Source: an uncultured Olsenella sp.
Lineage (GTDB): Bacteria > Actinomycetota > Coriobacteriia > Coriobacteriales > Atopobiaceae
Reading direction: 5' to 3'
Assembly (NCBI GenBank): GCA_900314495.1
Contig: OMVJ01000008.1
Location: 29,341-93,340 of the forward strand
DNA: 64,000 nucleotides
A model generated the notes under the pieces. That model did no database searches and was not told the origin of the DNA. It worked only from the letters and a program-made list of their open reading frames with translations. A program made the translations under genes and the position numbers. Below, one piece after another: positions 45,503 to 54,186 of the stretch. Position 1 is the stretch's first letter. Every line of letters begins with the position of its first letter.

Positions 45503-47572
45503 ATGGCAGGCAAAGCAGAGAAGGTAAAGAACATCGTCCTCGTGGGCCAAGGCGGCGTGGGCAAGACCATGCTGGCCGAGGCGATGCTGCACCTCACGGG
45601 CAAGACCACCAGGCTGGGTGGTCACGCCGGCACCAAGCCCACGCTTGACTACGATACCGAGGAGGGTGCGCGCGGCTTCTCCATTTCCACCACGATCGCG
45701 CCCGTGTCTTGGCGTGACACGCGCATCAACGTCCTCGATGCCCCCTGCTACCCGGACTTCATCGGCGACGCCTACGCGGCGATGAGCGCGGGCGAGACCG
45801 TCCTCTTCATGGTCGACTCCGCCGGTCCCCAGACCACGACCACGCGCCTGTGGTTCGCGGCCGAGGAGCTCTCCGTGGCTCGCGCTCTGTTCGTCAACCG
45901 CCTGGACAAGGACGACGCTGACTTCGACCTCGCGCTCGAGGGCCTGAAGGAGCGCTTCGGCAACCGCGTCGGTGCCGTGACCATCCCCATGGGTGTGGGC
46001 ACCAGCTTCGCCGGCGTCATCGACGTCGTCCGCATGAAGGCCCGCCACCTCGAGAACGGCAAGGTCGTCGAGGAGGACGTCCCCGCGGAGTTCGTGGACG
46101 CCGCAAAGTCCGCACACGACGAGCTCGTGGACCTCGTCGCGGAGGCTGACGATGAGATCATGATGAAGTACCTCGAGGGCGAGGAAGTCACCACCGAGGA
46201 ACTCGAGGGTCTGCTGGGCAAGGCTATGGCGCAGCGCATCTTCTTCCCGGTCTTCGCCGGCTCCTGCGTGCGCGAGGAAGGCGTCACCTCCTTCATGAAC
46301 GCCGTGGTGGACTGGTTCCCGACCATGGCAGACTTCGGCCGCATCCCGCTAGTCAACGGCGAGCAGCTGGACATCTCCCCGGACGACGATCGCCCCGTCG
46401 CCTTCGTCTTCAAGTCGCTCAACGACCCGCAGAACGGCCGACTCTCCTTCCTCAAGGTCCTGGCTGGTACGCTGACTCCCGGCTTGGAGCTCATCAACGC
46501 GCGTACGCGCAAGAGCGAGCGCCTTGGCCACCTGTACCGCATGACCGGCCGCGAGACCACGGACGTCAAGGAGGCCGCGGCCGGCGACGTCGTTGTCGTC
46601 CCCAAGCTGGAGGCCATGACCGGCGACACCCTCTCCGTCACCGGCAAGGTGGAGGCGGCGGAGTTCCGCTTCCCCAACTCGCTCTACCGCATCGCCATCG
46701 AGCCCGACAAGCGCGGCACCGAGGGCAAGCTCTACGACTTCCTGGACAAGGCGGCCGACGCAGATCCCACGCTCAAGATCGAGCGCGACGAGAACACCGG
46801 CCAGACCATCATCTCCGCAATCGGCGAGGCACAGGTCAGCGTCCTGCTTGACCGCCTGGAGGACCGCGCCGGCATCACCGCCCATACGGTCAAGCTGCGC
46901 ATCCCCTACCGCGAGACCATCCGTCGCGTTGCGTCCGCCGAGGGCCGTCACAAGAAGCAGACCGGCGGTGCCGGACAGTTTGGCGACTGCTGGCTGCGCA
47001 TCGAGCCCAACCCCGGCAACGGCTACGAGTTCGTGGACGAGGTCGTTGGTGGCCACATCCCGCGCGGCTTCATCCCTGCCATCGACAAGGGCGTCCAGGA
47101 GACCATGAAGGACGGCGTGCTTGCCGGTTACCCCATGATCGATGTGCGTGTTGCAGTGTACGACGGCTCCTATCATCCCGTTGACTCCAACGAGATGGCC
47201 TTCAAGACGGCGGCCCGCATCGGCTTCCAGAAGGCTGTCGCCCAGGCGGAGCCCGTCCTGCTGGAGCCCATGGCTCACCTCAAGATCACGGTGCCCGAGA
47301 GCTACGCCGGCTCCGTCATGGGTGACGTCTCGGCCTCCCGCGGCCGCGTGGAGGGCATGCAGGCTGCAACCGGCGCCGAGGCCGGCTACACCGTCATCGA
47401 GGCAACCATCCCGTACGCTGAGGTCACGGACTACGCGACGCGCCTGCGCTCCCTGTCCCGCGGTACCGGCGAGTTTGAGATGGAGCTCACTGGCTACGAG
47501 CAGGTCCCGCACGATGTGCAGCAGAGGCTTGCCGAGGAATATGCCGAGAAGCGCGCCTCCGGTGAGAAGTAA
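45503..47572 (+). CDS. elongation factor G-like protein (EF-G2 type) with altered G motifs
   Basis: The 689-residue protein follows the EF-G layout from G domain to domain V (SRGRVEGMQAATGAEAGYTVIEATIPYAE, SLSRGTGEFEMEL). The G motifs differ from canonical EF-G: P-loop GQGGVGKT (residues 15-22) instead of AHxDxGKT, DAPCYPDF instead of DTPGHVDF, and NRLDKDDAD for NKxD. Actinobacteria often carry such an EF-G paralogue beside the true FusA, with unknown role. The ATG follows AAGGAGG. The true fusA should be elsewhere in the genome. Confidence 0.88.
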   Translation: MAGKAEKVKNIVLVGQGGVGKTMLAEAMLHLTGKTTRLGGHAGTKPTLDYDTEEGARGFSISTTIAPVSWRDTRINVLDAPCYPDFIGDAYAAMSAGETVLFMVDSAGPQTTTTRLWFAAEELSVARALFVNRLDKDDADFDLALEGLKERFGNRVGAVTIPMGVGTSFAGVIDVVRMKARHLENGKVVEEDVPAEFVDAAKSAHDELVDLVAEADDEIMMKYLEGEEVTTEELEGLLGKAMAQRIFFPVFAGSCVREEGVTSFMNAVVDWFPTMADFGRIPLVNGEQLDISPDDDRPVAFVFKSLNDPQNGRLSFLKVLAGTLTPGLELINARTRKSERLGHLYRMTGRETTDVKEAAAGDVVVVPKLEAMTGDTLSVTGKVEAAEFRFPNSLYRIAIEPDKRGTEGKLYDFLDKAADADPTLKIERDENTGQTIISAIGEAQVSVLLDRLEDRAGITAHTVKLRIPYRETIRRVASAEGRHKKQTGGAGQFGDCWLRIEPNPGNGYEFVDEVVGGHIPRGFIPAIDKGVQETMKDGVLAGYPMIDVRVAVYDGSYHPVDSNEMAFKTAARIGFQKAVAQAEPVLLEPMAHLKITVPESYAGSVMGDVSASRGRVEGMQAATGAEAGYTVIEATIPYAEVTDYATRLRSLSRGTGEFEMELTGYEQVPHDVQQRLAEEYAEKRASGEK

Positions 47573-47602
47573 TTAGGGTTTCTCCAAACCGCCGGCAGTA
47601 AA

Positions 47603-47630
47603 GGGGCTGATGCCTTAGGGTGTCAGCCCC
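47603..47630. terminator. bidirectional hairpin between EF-G-like gene and antitoxin gene
   Basis: Stem GGGGCTGA / TCAGCCCC (47603-47610 and 47623-47630) with 12-base loop; its right arm contains the antitoxin stop codon. Confidence 0.5.
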
Positions 47631-47898
47631 TACCTATGTCATGGTCATCTACAAGCTCGTGCATGGTGCCGCCACCAGAGTCGAGCTGTGCAAGTGAGCG
47701 TCGGATGGCAGCTATGTTCTCCTGCGTGTAGAAGGGGTCTACGGATACCTCGAAGGGGATGCGGCGTTCGCGAGCCATCTTCTTTGCGAAGATGGTGAAG
47801 GCGGTGGTCATGCTCATACCGAGGTCGTGGCACACTTGTTCCATAGCTGTCTTCGTTTCTGTATCGAGTCGAATGTTAACCATCGTAGTCGTAGACAT
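47623..47898 (-). CDS. RelB/DinJ-family antitoxin (no toxin beside it)
   Basis: The 91-residue product has TMVNIRLDTETKTAMEQVCHDLGMSMTTAFTIFAKKM, the ribbon-helix-helix pattern of DinJ antitoxins, then RRIPFEVSVDPFYTQENIAAIRRS. ATG 47898 or 47904. A toxin would normally follow, but the gene converges on the EF-G-like gene 48 bp away, and no YafQ/RelE-like frame is present. It could be a decayed module or act on a distant toxin. Confidence 0.85.
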   Translation of the reverse strand: MSTTTMVNIRLDTETKTAMEQVCHDLGMSMTTAFTIFAKKMARERRIPFEVSVDPFYTQENIAAIRRSLAQLDSGGGTMHELVDDHDIGRG

Positions 47899-48008
47899 GC
47901 CCATCGCCTCACTTATACTGCAGCTAAGATGTAGCAAAGACCATTACATTGTAAAGCATATAGCTACAGCCAACAGTTCGAACCATTCAGCATGTCTAGA
48001 GTGCGATC

Positions 48009-48045
48009 GTGTGTCCCCGCACCGGTGATCAGTGCGGGGACACAC
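48009..48045. repeat. perfect 14-bp inverted repeat
   Basis: GTGTGTCCCCGCAC (48009-48022) and GTGCGGGGACACAC (48032-48045) with a 9-base loop, downstream of the small gene at 48108-48365. No T-run follows on either strand, so it may be a REP-like element rather than a terminator. Confidence 0.55.
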
Positions 48046-48107
48046 TCGTGCCAGTGCGTTCCTGTGGGCGGGGGAGGTTCCGTCACGTGGCGGGGCTTTT
48101 GGGCGGT

Positions 48108-48365
48108 CTAGTATTCGACTGCGGCGTACAGCATGCTCTTGAAGGCGCGCACTGGGTCGTAGTTCTCGTCGTCCTCGTTAGGTAGGCTGAACCCCAGCGT
48201 CTCCGCCAGCCTGGAGACGAATTCGGTAAAGAGGCTCGTGTCCGACAGGTCGTCGTTGGTGGCCTGGATGATGATCACCCCCTCATCGTCCCCCGTGAAC
48301 GGACTGCTCTCGGGATCGTCCAAGAATTCGAGCGCGACTTTCTGGTCCGGCCAGTAAAGTGCCAT
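48108..48365 (-). CDS. small protein paralogous to the N-terminus of its upstream neighbour
   Basis: The 85-residue acidic product starts MALYWPDQKVALEF and continues with EGVIIIQATNDDLSDTSLF. It parallels the first 60 residues of the 366-residue neighbour (MALYWPEQKVALQI, then DWTVIHTTVDQVAD). ATG 48365 follows GGAAAGGA. It may be a duplicated, separated nuclease-like domain that lost its catalytic residues. Confidence 0.7.
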   Translation of the reverse strand: MALYWPDQKVALEFLDDPESSPFTGDDEGVIIIQATNDDLSDTSLFTEFVSRLAETLGFSLPNEDDENYDPVRAFKSMLYAAVEY

Positions 48366-48416
48366 TTTGATCATCCTTTCCGTCGTAGTCTTTGTTGCTG
48401 CGTTTGCCCATCGGTC

Positions 48417-49517
48417 CTACACGAGCTTGTGGCAGTGCCAGTCCTCGCTCATGGAACGCATGTGGTCGTAGTCAGGGAAGGTCAGGTCCTCCCTGAGCTG
48501 TGCGCGTGCCGCCCTGAAGGCCTCGTCCTCGGGTGGCACGGGGCAGCCAAGCTTGTCCGCAATAAGGCGCGCCGCCTCGTCAAAGGCGCCGTCGTCGGCA
48601 ACCTGCGAGATTGTGAGACACACCACGAACATGTCCACGAGGTCGGGTGCCGCCAGGCCGCGACGCTCGCGCGGGGTGGGCGGCTGGTCCCCAACGAACT
48701 GCACGACGACGCCTTGGCGCGCCCAACAAAGGTCGTACAGCTCATAGGGGCCGTCCGCGGACGGTGCCATCCCCATGCCGCCAAAGCGCGCGTCAATGCC
48801 GAAGGAGAGCTGCGGTCGGAAGAGGTCGTAGCCGCCCATGTGCCTGGGCAGGGTGAGCAGCATGGTTATGTAGGTCGCGGCAGGGGAGGGGGACTCCTCC
48901 ACAACGTAGTTGAGCGCCTTCATTGCCGCACGGTAGCCCTCTACGTCACGCGCATCGCGAAGGTAAGAGCGAAGCTGGTCCACGTCCGTGACGGGTGACT
49001 CGTACAAGCGGTAGTCTCGGGGGCTCTCCATGTGGTCCGTCCCGTAGGTGCCGCACAGCTCCATGCCCAGCTGGATCAACTGGCTGAGCTTGAGCTTTGG
49101 TGCCATGCGCAGGAAGTGGAATTCCGGCGTGCTCATGGAGACGCCGTTACCAATGTCCCTGAGCGAGCCCTTTGGCAAGTGTTCCTTCCAGTCAGAGAGG
49201 TCCAGGATCTCGGGGTTGTCCGTGGTCTCCCCCTGGTACCGGGGCTTGTAGGGGTAGACGCCGGGGTACTCGTCCGCGATTCGTTCCATCAGGAACTCGT
49301 ACACCTCCCTCTGCAGCCGCGCGTTGGAGCTGGGGAGGAAGGGTGAGCCAAGCGCCTCGGTGAGCTTGTCGGTGACGGCAATGAACGAGTCGAAGTCCGC
49401 CACCTGGTCAACAGTGGTGTGGATAACGGTCCAGTCATCGGGGCCGTCGTAGGGCAGGGCAAGCGGGTCGTCGTCTATCTGCAACGCCACCTTTTGTTCG
49501 GGCCAGTAGAGTGCCAT
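48417..49517 (-). CDS. Coriobacteriia-type protein with decayed DUF559-like nuclease domains
   Basis: The 366-residue protein has three parts. Residues 1-60 (MALYWPEQKVALQIDDDP, WTVIHTT) and about 250-330 (ELYDLCWARQGVVVQFVGDQ, VDMFVVCLTISQVAD) both look like the YWP-xx-ALEYD core of DUF559/Vsr-like PD-(D/E)XK nucleases without the full catalytic set. Between them, LIQLGMELCGTYG...YESPVTDVDQLRSYL...SPSPAATYITMLLTLPRHMGGYDL resembles, from memory, a helical domain usually fused to DUF559 in Coriobacteriia. Function unknown. ATG follows GAGGAGG. Confidence 0.75.
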   Translation of the reverse strand: MALYWPEQKVALQIDDDPLALPYDGPDDWTVIHTTVDQVADFDSFIAVTDKLTEALGSPFLPSSNARLQREVYEFLMERIADEYPGVYPYKPRYQGETTDNPEILDLSDWKEHLPKGSLRDIGNGVSMSTPEFHFLRMAPKLKLSQLIQLGMELCGTYGTDHMESPRDYRLYESPVTDVDQLRSYLRDARDVEGYRAAMKALNYVVEESPSPAATYITMLLTLPRHMGGYDLFRPQLSFGIDARFGGMGMAPSADGPYELYDLCWARQGVVVQFVGDQPPTPRERRGLAAPDLVDMFVVCLTISQVADDGAFDEAARLIADKLGCPVPPEDEAFRAARAQLREDLTFPDYDHMRSMSEDWHCHKLV

Positions 49518-49744
49518 GAGAGCCTCCTCGTTGGGATGAAGAAGGTGAGCCGGGCGGTCACGGCGTGGTTGCCATGCCGTGGGTACCGAGCTTACGAGGG
49601 GCTGCTTGCACGAAGGTTGCCGCGGGCTCGCGGGAAGCTTGCATCAGTCTGCGCGATGCGGTCGTGACCTGCCGCGCTGACTTCTCGGACATCGCGGCTG
49701 ACTGGGGGTGGGAGGGTGCCCGGTCAGTGAAACTCCACAAACAA

Positions 49745-49778
49745 GAAGCCCGACCAGGCAGGTACCCGGGCGGGCTTC
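49745..49778 (-). terminator. terminator of the GT-C-like gene (minus strand)
   Basis: Stem GAAGCCCG / CGGGCTTC (49745-49752 and 49771-49778), followed on the minus strand by TTGTTTGTGG. The rest of the 49.52-49.81 kb gap has no supported gene. Confidence 0.6.
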
Positions 49779-49813
49779 AATGAGGACGTGGCTCAACGCC
49801 TGTTGTGGCGGAG

Positions 49814-51943
49814 TTACTCGACAATCTTGTACAGACGGCACACGCCTTGCCTGAGGACCTCCTCGAATCCCGGGGTGTTCTCGTTAATGGTGGTTATGCC
49901 CAGGACGGCGCTTGGGTGCCAGGTACCGCGCGCGTTTACGAAGGTCGCACCAGTCGTGGAGTCGTCCATTACGAGCACGTATTTGGCACCAATGTTCTTT
50001 ACGGCGGCCTTGACCTCGTCATCCTTGGCTATGTTGCAGAGTCCGGCACGAATGATTCGTCCCTCGTTGGATTCGCCAATGCCAAAGCTCGCGAAACTGC
50101 GGTAGTAGATGTTCAGGTTGTACATGCCGTACGCAAAGAAGCTGCCGTCCAAGGGGTTGTTGATAATTACCGCATCATCGGGCACGTATGCCTTGACCTT
50201 CTGCAGGAAGATCTCCTCTTTCTGCCCAAGGGGACGGTAATCGCTCGCGGCAATGTCCACAAGGTCGCGGTAATCGCCAAAGGCCGTATGGACGTTCTTC
50301 AAGGCCTTGATCCTCTGCGCCTGGTAGCCGGTGATGGCAGGCTCATCGGTGGGGGTGAGGCCTTCCGTTCCAACGGGTACTCCACCGGTGAGCGTGTCGT
50401 AGTCGCGGTATTCGCCGGGCAGTTTGAAGTTGGGGAAGAAGCACAGTGTAAGAAATACGACGCTGAAGACCGCGGCGACCTTAAGCCTATTGGTCTTGCG
50501 AGTGGTGTGCTTCTGGTTGTAGGCGTCCACCAGCTCCAAGAGTCGGTCGTAGACCCACGAGAGTCCCAGCGTTGCCAAGGGGACGCCCGCGATGGCGGCG
50601 TTGGCCGCGAGTCTGTTGGGGTCCTGGTACCAGAAGCCGGTGAGCAGGGCCTTTATGCTAAGGTCGGTTGTGGCGGAGACGAAGATCAGTAGGCACGCCA
50701 GGAAGTAGCTTGCCGCCATCCAACGGTACTCCCGCGTGTGCAGCGCCTTGACGAAGCCTATTAGAACGAAGGCACCAACAATGTACTCTGGGGCGTACTC
50801 GTAGGAGCCGGAGAAGGTGTAGTCCAGAAGCAAAATGTTGATGAGGCCCTGCAAGTGGTGCACGTAGCGACCCCAGCCGCTGAAGTTGACGATTCCGGCG
50901 AAGAAGGGCATCTTGTAGCACCCATACCAAAAGACGCAGCAAAACAGAACGAACGCTCCGGCCGCAAGCAATGCAATGCGCTTGCCCTTGTCTGCCTTCA
51001 GCAGCTCGTTCCAGATGTAGAAGGCGCCATAGGGGGTAAGGATCAGCACCGCCGTGAAGAGGGTGTTGGGGTGAAGGAACAACTGTCCAAGGACGCACAT
51101 GAGAAAGAGCGCGATGGTGCGAATGCGCTCCGAGACCGTTATGTGCGCGGCTATGCCGTGCACGAAGAGCCACATTGCCGCCGGAATGGTGGCAAAGCCA
51201 ATCAGGTTGGGGTAGACCGGTCCGAAGATTATGAGTATCCAGGGGAAGGCCACGAACCCCAGAACGACCAGGGTGCTTCCCAGGACGTACTTCTTGTCTC
51301 CGTCAAAGGCCAGGGCGACGAACGCCGTCATGGCAAGTGGGTAGATGCATGCCGGCGCCGCGAAGGAAGACACATTGATGACCGTGGTCACCGAGGCGCC
51401 GGTGGCCTGAACCACCAGGGCGCAGAGCTGGTGCCAGGCGGCGGGGTAGAAGCCCGTGGGCGGCATCGTGCGAATGGCCGGGTTGTCGAGGTAGGCGTCC
51501 GTGGTGAACAAGGTCATGTTGCCGGAATTTGCGTACGTGCGAATGAGGTTTACGTGAAACGCGGTATCCGACATCTGGAACACGTAGTCGTAGGTGGGCA
51601 GGCTGGACACGAACAGGATGTAGCCTGCTGCCACCCCAATGAGAACCGCCGCCAGCAACGCAAGGGGCGAAAGCTCGGGCAACTGCCAGGGATGCGCGTG
51701 CTTGCGCAGCAGCAGAATGGCAACCAGGGAAACAAGGACGATGGACCCCAGCACCGTGACGGGCATGCTTGGTATGCTGGCAAAGGAATAGAGCTGGCAG
51801 AGCACCACCACGAGCCCGAGCGTGGCGGGTGGCGCGGTGCAGACGGCCCAGGTGCGCGGCACCCCCAAGGCACGCGCCACCATATAGCCGGGTCCGTACA
51901 GGCAGGCAACAAAGACAAGGAACGTAAAGGCAAAGGCACTCAC
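49814..51943 (-). CDS. large polytopic membrane protein, DUF6541/GT-C-like
   Basis: The 709-residue protein has about 12-14 hydrophobic helices followed by a soluble C-terminal domain of about 210 residues. An early loop, TYDYVFQMSDTAFHVNLIRTYANSG, contains acidic residues as in GT-C glycosyltransferases that use polyprenyl-phosphate sugars. The layout fits the actinobacterial DUF6541 family. GTG start at 51943 after GGGGGA. It faces away from the GlfT2-like gene at the left end of the glycan locus. A catalytic role is inferred. Confidence 0.75.
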   Translation of the reverse strand: MSAFAFTFLVFVACLYGPGYMVARALGVPRTWAVCTAPPATLGLVVVLCQLYSFASIPSMPVTVLGSIVLVSLVAILLLRKHAHPWQLPELSPLALLAAVLIGVAAGYILFVSSLPTYDYVFQMSDTAFHVNLIRTYANSGNMTLFTTDAYLDNPAIRTMPPTGFYPAAWHQLCALVVQATGASVTTVINVSSFAAPACIYPLAMTAFVALAFDGDKKYVLGSTLVVLGFVAFPWILIIFGPVYPNLIGFATIPAAMWLFVHGIAAHITVSERIRTIALFLMCVLGQLFLHPNTLFTAVLILTPYGAFYIWNELLKADKGKRIALLAAGAFVLFCCVFWYGCYKMPFFAGIVNFSGWGRYVHHLQGLINILLLDYTFSGSYEYAPEYIVGAFVLIGFVKALHTREYRWMAASYFLACLLIFVSATTDLSIKALLTGFWYQDPNRLAANAAIAGVPLATLGLSWVYDRLLELVDAYNQKHTTRKTNRLKVAAVFSVVFLTLCFFPNFKLPGEYRDYDTLTGGVPVGTEGLTPTDEPAITGYQAQRIKALKNVHTAFGDYRDLVDIAASDYRPLGQKEEIFLQKVKAYVPDDAVIINNPLDGSFFAYGMYNLNIYYRSFASFGIGESNEGRIIRAGLCNIAKDDEVKAAVKNIGAKYVLVMDDSTTGATFVNARGTWHPSAVLGITTINENTPGFEEVLRQGVCRLYKIVE

Positions 51944-52122
51944 GGCCGTCCCCCTTGGAGTATCTGAGCTATGTGTGGCAGCTATCGAGGCGTAAACATA
52001 GACACTTTACCAAAAGCGTTTGGGGCTGCTGCAACCAAGCGCTGCGCGAGGGCATTGTGTGGGGTCTCTTGGAGGTCTGAGTGAGCGTACCGCTAGGGAA
52101 CGGGAGAGTATTTGGCCGGTGA

Positions 52123-52128
52123 TATAAT
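52123..52128 (+). promoter_or_regulatory. -10 element upstream of the GlfT2-like gene
   Basis: TATAAT lies 93 bp before the TTG start; no strong -35 partner is visible. Confidence 0.45.
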
Positions 52129-52220
52129 CAACGCGCGAAACCACCCTCACCTTGCGCTCGGCCGCCGCAACGGGCGGCAACAGGCGCGTTCCCTACGCAT
52201 GCGCGCAGAAGGAGACTCAC

Positions 52221-54131
52221 TTGCAGCAATTCAAGCTTGCCAACGTACTTCTTGAGAACAACGAGCAGTTCCTCTCGGAGCCCCAGCTGCTGTGCCGCCC
52301 CACCGCACCCTTTCACACCTCGCGGCACGAGGCGGGCGCGTGGGTGTTCGAGGGGCCGGGCCAGTTTGACTTCACCACCTTCTTCAACGCCCTGAGCGTG
52401 AGGAAGTGGCGGGAGTACACGGTTGCCAAGAGGTTCTTCCTGCACCTGGAGTACAAGGGCGGCGCCTTCTCCGTCGCGGTCTCGCGCGCGGACATGTTCA
52501 GCTGGGATGCGGAGCTGGTTGCCGGCAGCGAGCTTCAGGTTGCCGCCTCGGAGGAGTGGCAGACGCTGGAGGTGGAGCTTCCCGGCAGCCAGGACGACGT
52601 GCTGGAGGCCTTCGTCCTCACCGTCGCAGACAACCCCGTTTACCTGCGCAAATCCTATTACTACACAGAGGTTGACCCGGCGGACGTGCGCCCGGTGGAG
52701 CTGGCCCTCTGCACTACCACCTTCAAGAAGGAGTCCTTCATCGAGCACAACATAAGGCTCGTGAAGGAGCAGATCCTCACGGACGAGGGCAGCATCGCGC
52801 GGCACTTCACCCAGCACGTGGTGGACAACGGCCGCACGCTGGACGTGGAGGCCCTGCAGGCGGACCGCGTGCGCATTCACCCCAACGACAACGTGGGCGG
52901 CTCCGGCGGCTACGCCCGCGGTATGATCGAGGCCATGGACCAGACGCCCAAGGCCACGCACGTGCTGCTCATGGACGATGACGTGGTCATCTCGCCAGAG
53001 AGCATAAAGCGCACCTACAACCTGCTGCAGATTCTGAACGCCGAGCACGAGGATTGGTTTGTCTCGGGCGCCATGATGGACCTCTTTGAGCCCAACGTGC
53101 GTTGGGAGGACACAGGCTTCGTCACCTTCATTGGCGACTGCATTCCCCGCAAGGAGCGCGCCAACGTGTGCAAGCTGCACGAGGTCATGCGCAACGAGCT
53201 GCCGGAGAAGCTGCCGGAGGGCATGGACTTCAGCGACCACGAGCAGGGCTACGCCGGCTGGTGGTACTGCGTCATCCCCATGACCGCCATTGAGCAGTAC
53301 GGCCTGCCCCTGCCCGTCTTCGTGCGCTACGACGACATCGAGTACGGCATTCGCTGCCATGCCCAGTTCATGACCATGAACGGCATCTGCCTGTGGCACC
53401 CCTCGTTCCCGCGCCGCTACAGCGCGGCCGTGGAGCGCTACCAGGTCATGCGCAACCAGTTCATAGGCCAGCTGGCCACGGGCATGGCGCCTCTCTCGGA
53501 CTTTGAGTTCAAGCTCAAGATGACCGTCCGCCTGGACCTGAAGAAGTTCAACTACACGGACGCGCGCCTGGCCCTGCAGGGCTTCGAGGACTTCCTGAAG
53601 GGGCCGGACTTCATTGAGCAGCCCGGCCTGGTGGAGCAGCGCTTCATGGCGGCCAACCGCAACAAGGAACAGCTGCTCCCGTTTGAGGACCTGCGCCGCC
53701 AGGCGGACGAGGAGGGGGTGGACCTCAGTGGCATCTCGCGCGTGAGGGAGCGGTCCGACGAGCCCCGCGTGGAGTCCCGCACCATCCTTGAGCGCGCGCA
53801 GGACTTCGTCACCTTCAACGGCCAGCGCATAGACGCGGGCTACGTGAAGAAGAACACCGTGGCCTTCATCGACGTGGCCGGCTGGCTGTACCCCGCGGAG
53901 GAGATGCGCCGCAAGGACACCATCGTGGCCGTGGACCTGGAGAACCGCAAGGGCGTCATCCGCCACCTGGACCGCGAGCGGTTCCGCGAGGTCTGGGGCC
54001 GGCTCAACAACGATCTTGCCTACTACCACAAGAACAAGGAGCGCCTGCAGGCGGAGTACTCGGCCGCGGCGGAGCGCTGGACCTCGGTGCCCTTCTGGCG
54101 CCACTACCTGAAGATGGACGAGGAGCAGTAG
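52221..54131 (+). CDS. GlfT2-like galactofuranosyltransferase
   Basis: The 636-residue protein matches GlfT2-type polymerases that extend galactofuranan from UDP-Galf. An N-terminal beta-sandwich domain is followed by a GT2 core: PVELALCTTTFKKE, NDNVGGSGGYARGMIEAM, the metal-binding DDD in HVLLMDDDVVISPES, YAGWWYCVIP, YDDIEYGIRC and LWHPSFPRRYSA. A helical C-terminal domain completes the fold. I place the start at TTG 52221, 7 bases after AGGAG; the upstream open frame has no good site. No UDP-galactopyranose mutase gene is seen in the window. Confidence 0.88.
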   Translation: MQQFKLANVLLENNEQFLSEPQLLCRPTAPFHTSRHEAGAWVFEGPGQFDFTTFFNALSVRKWREYTVAKRFFLHLEYKGGAFSVAVSRADMFSWDAELVAGSELQVAASEEWQTLEVELPGSQDDVLEAFVLTVADNPVYLRKSYYYTEVDPADVRPVELALCTTTFKKESFIEHNIRLVKEQILTDEGSIARHFTQHVVDNGRTLDVEALQADRVRIHPNDNVGGSGGYARGMIEAMDQTPKATHVLLMDDDVVISPESIKRTYNLLQILNAEHEDWFVSGAMMDLFEPNVRWEDTGFVTFIGDCIPRKERANVCKLHEVMRNELPEKLPEGMDFSDHEQGYAGWWYCVIPMTAIEQYGLPLPVFVRYDDIEYGIRCHAQFMTMNGICLWHPSFPRRYSAAVERYQVMRNQFIGQLATGMAPLSDFEFKLKMTVRLDLKKFNYTDARLALQGFEDFLKGPDFIEQPGLVEQRFMAANRNKEQLLPFEDLRRQADEEGVDLSGISRVRERSDEPRVESRTILERAQDFVTFNGQRIDAGYVKKNTVAFIDVAGWLYPAEEMRRKDTIVAVDLENRKGVIRHLDRERFREVWGRLNNDLAYYHKNKERLQAEYSAAAERWTSVPFWRHYLKMDEEQ

Positions 54132-54186
54132 ACAACGCACTGCTCCTTGCCCCACACTCGCAGCAACCTTAAGGGGACTCGCACAG

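Noticed and set aside
47938..48107. Toxin gene for the DinJ-like antitoxin
   Set aside because: This upstream gap holds no RelE/YafQ-like frame; the downstream side is the EF-G-like gene.
49518..49813. Small ORFs of 60-72 codons in the gap before the GT-C-like gene
   Set aside because: Opposed overlapping frames with no ribosome-binding site and no recognisable composition; only the terminator is supported.
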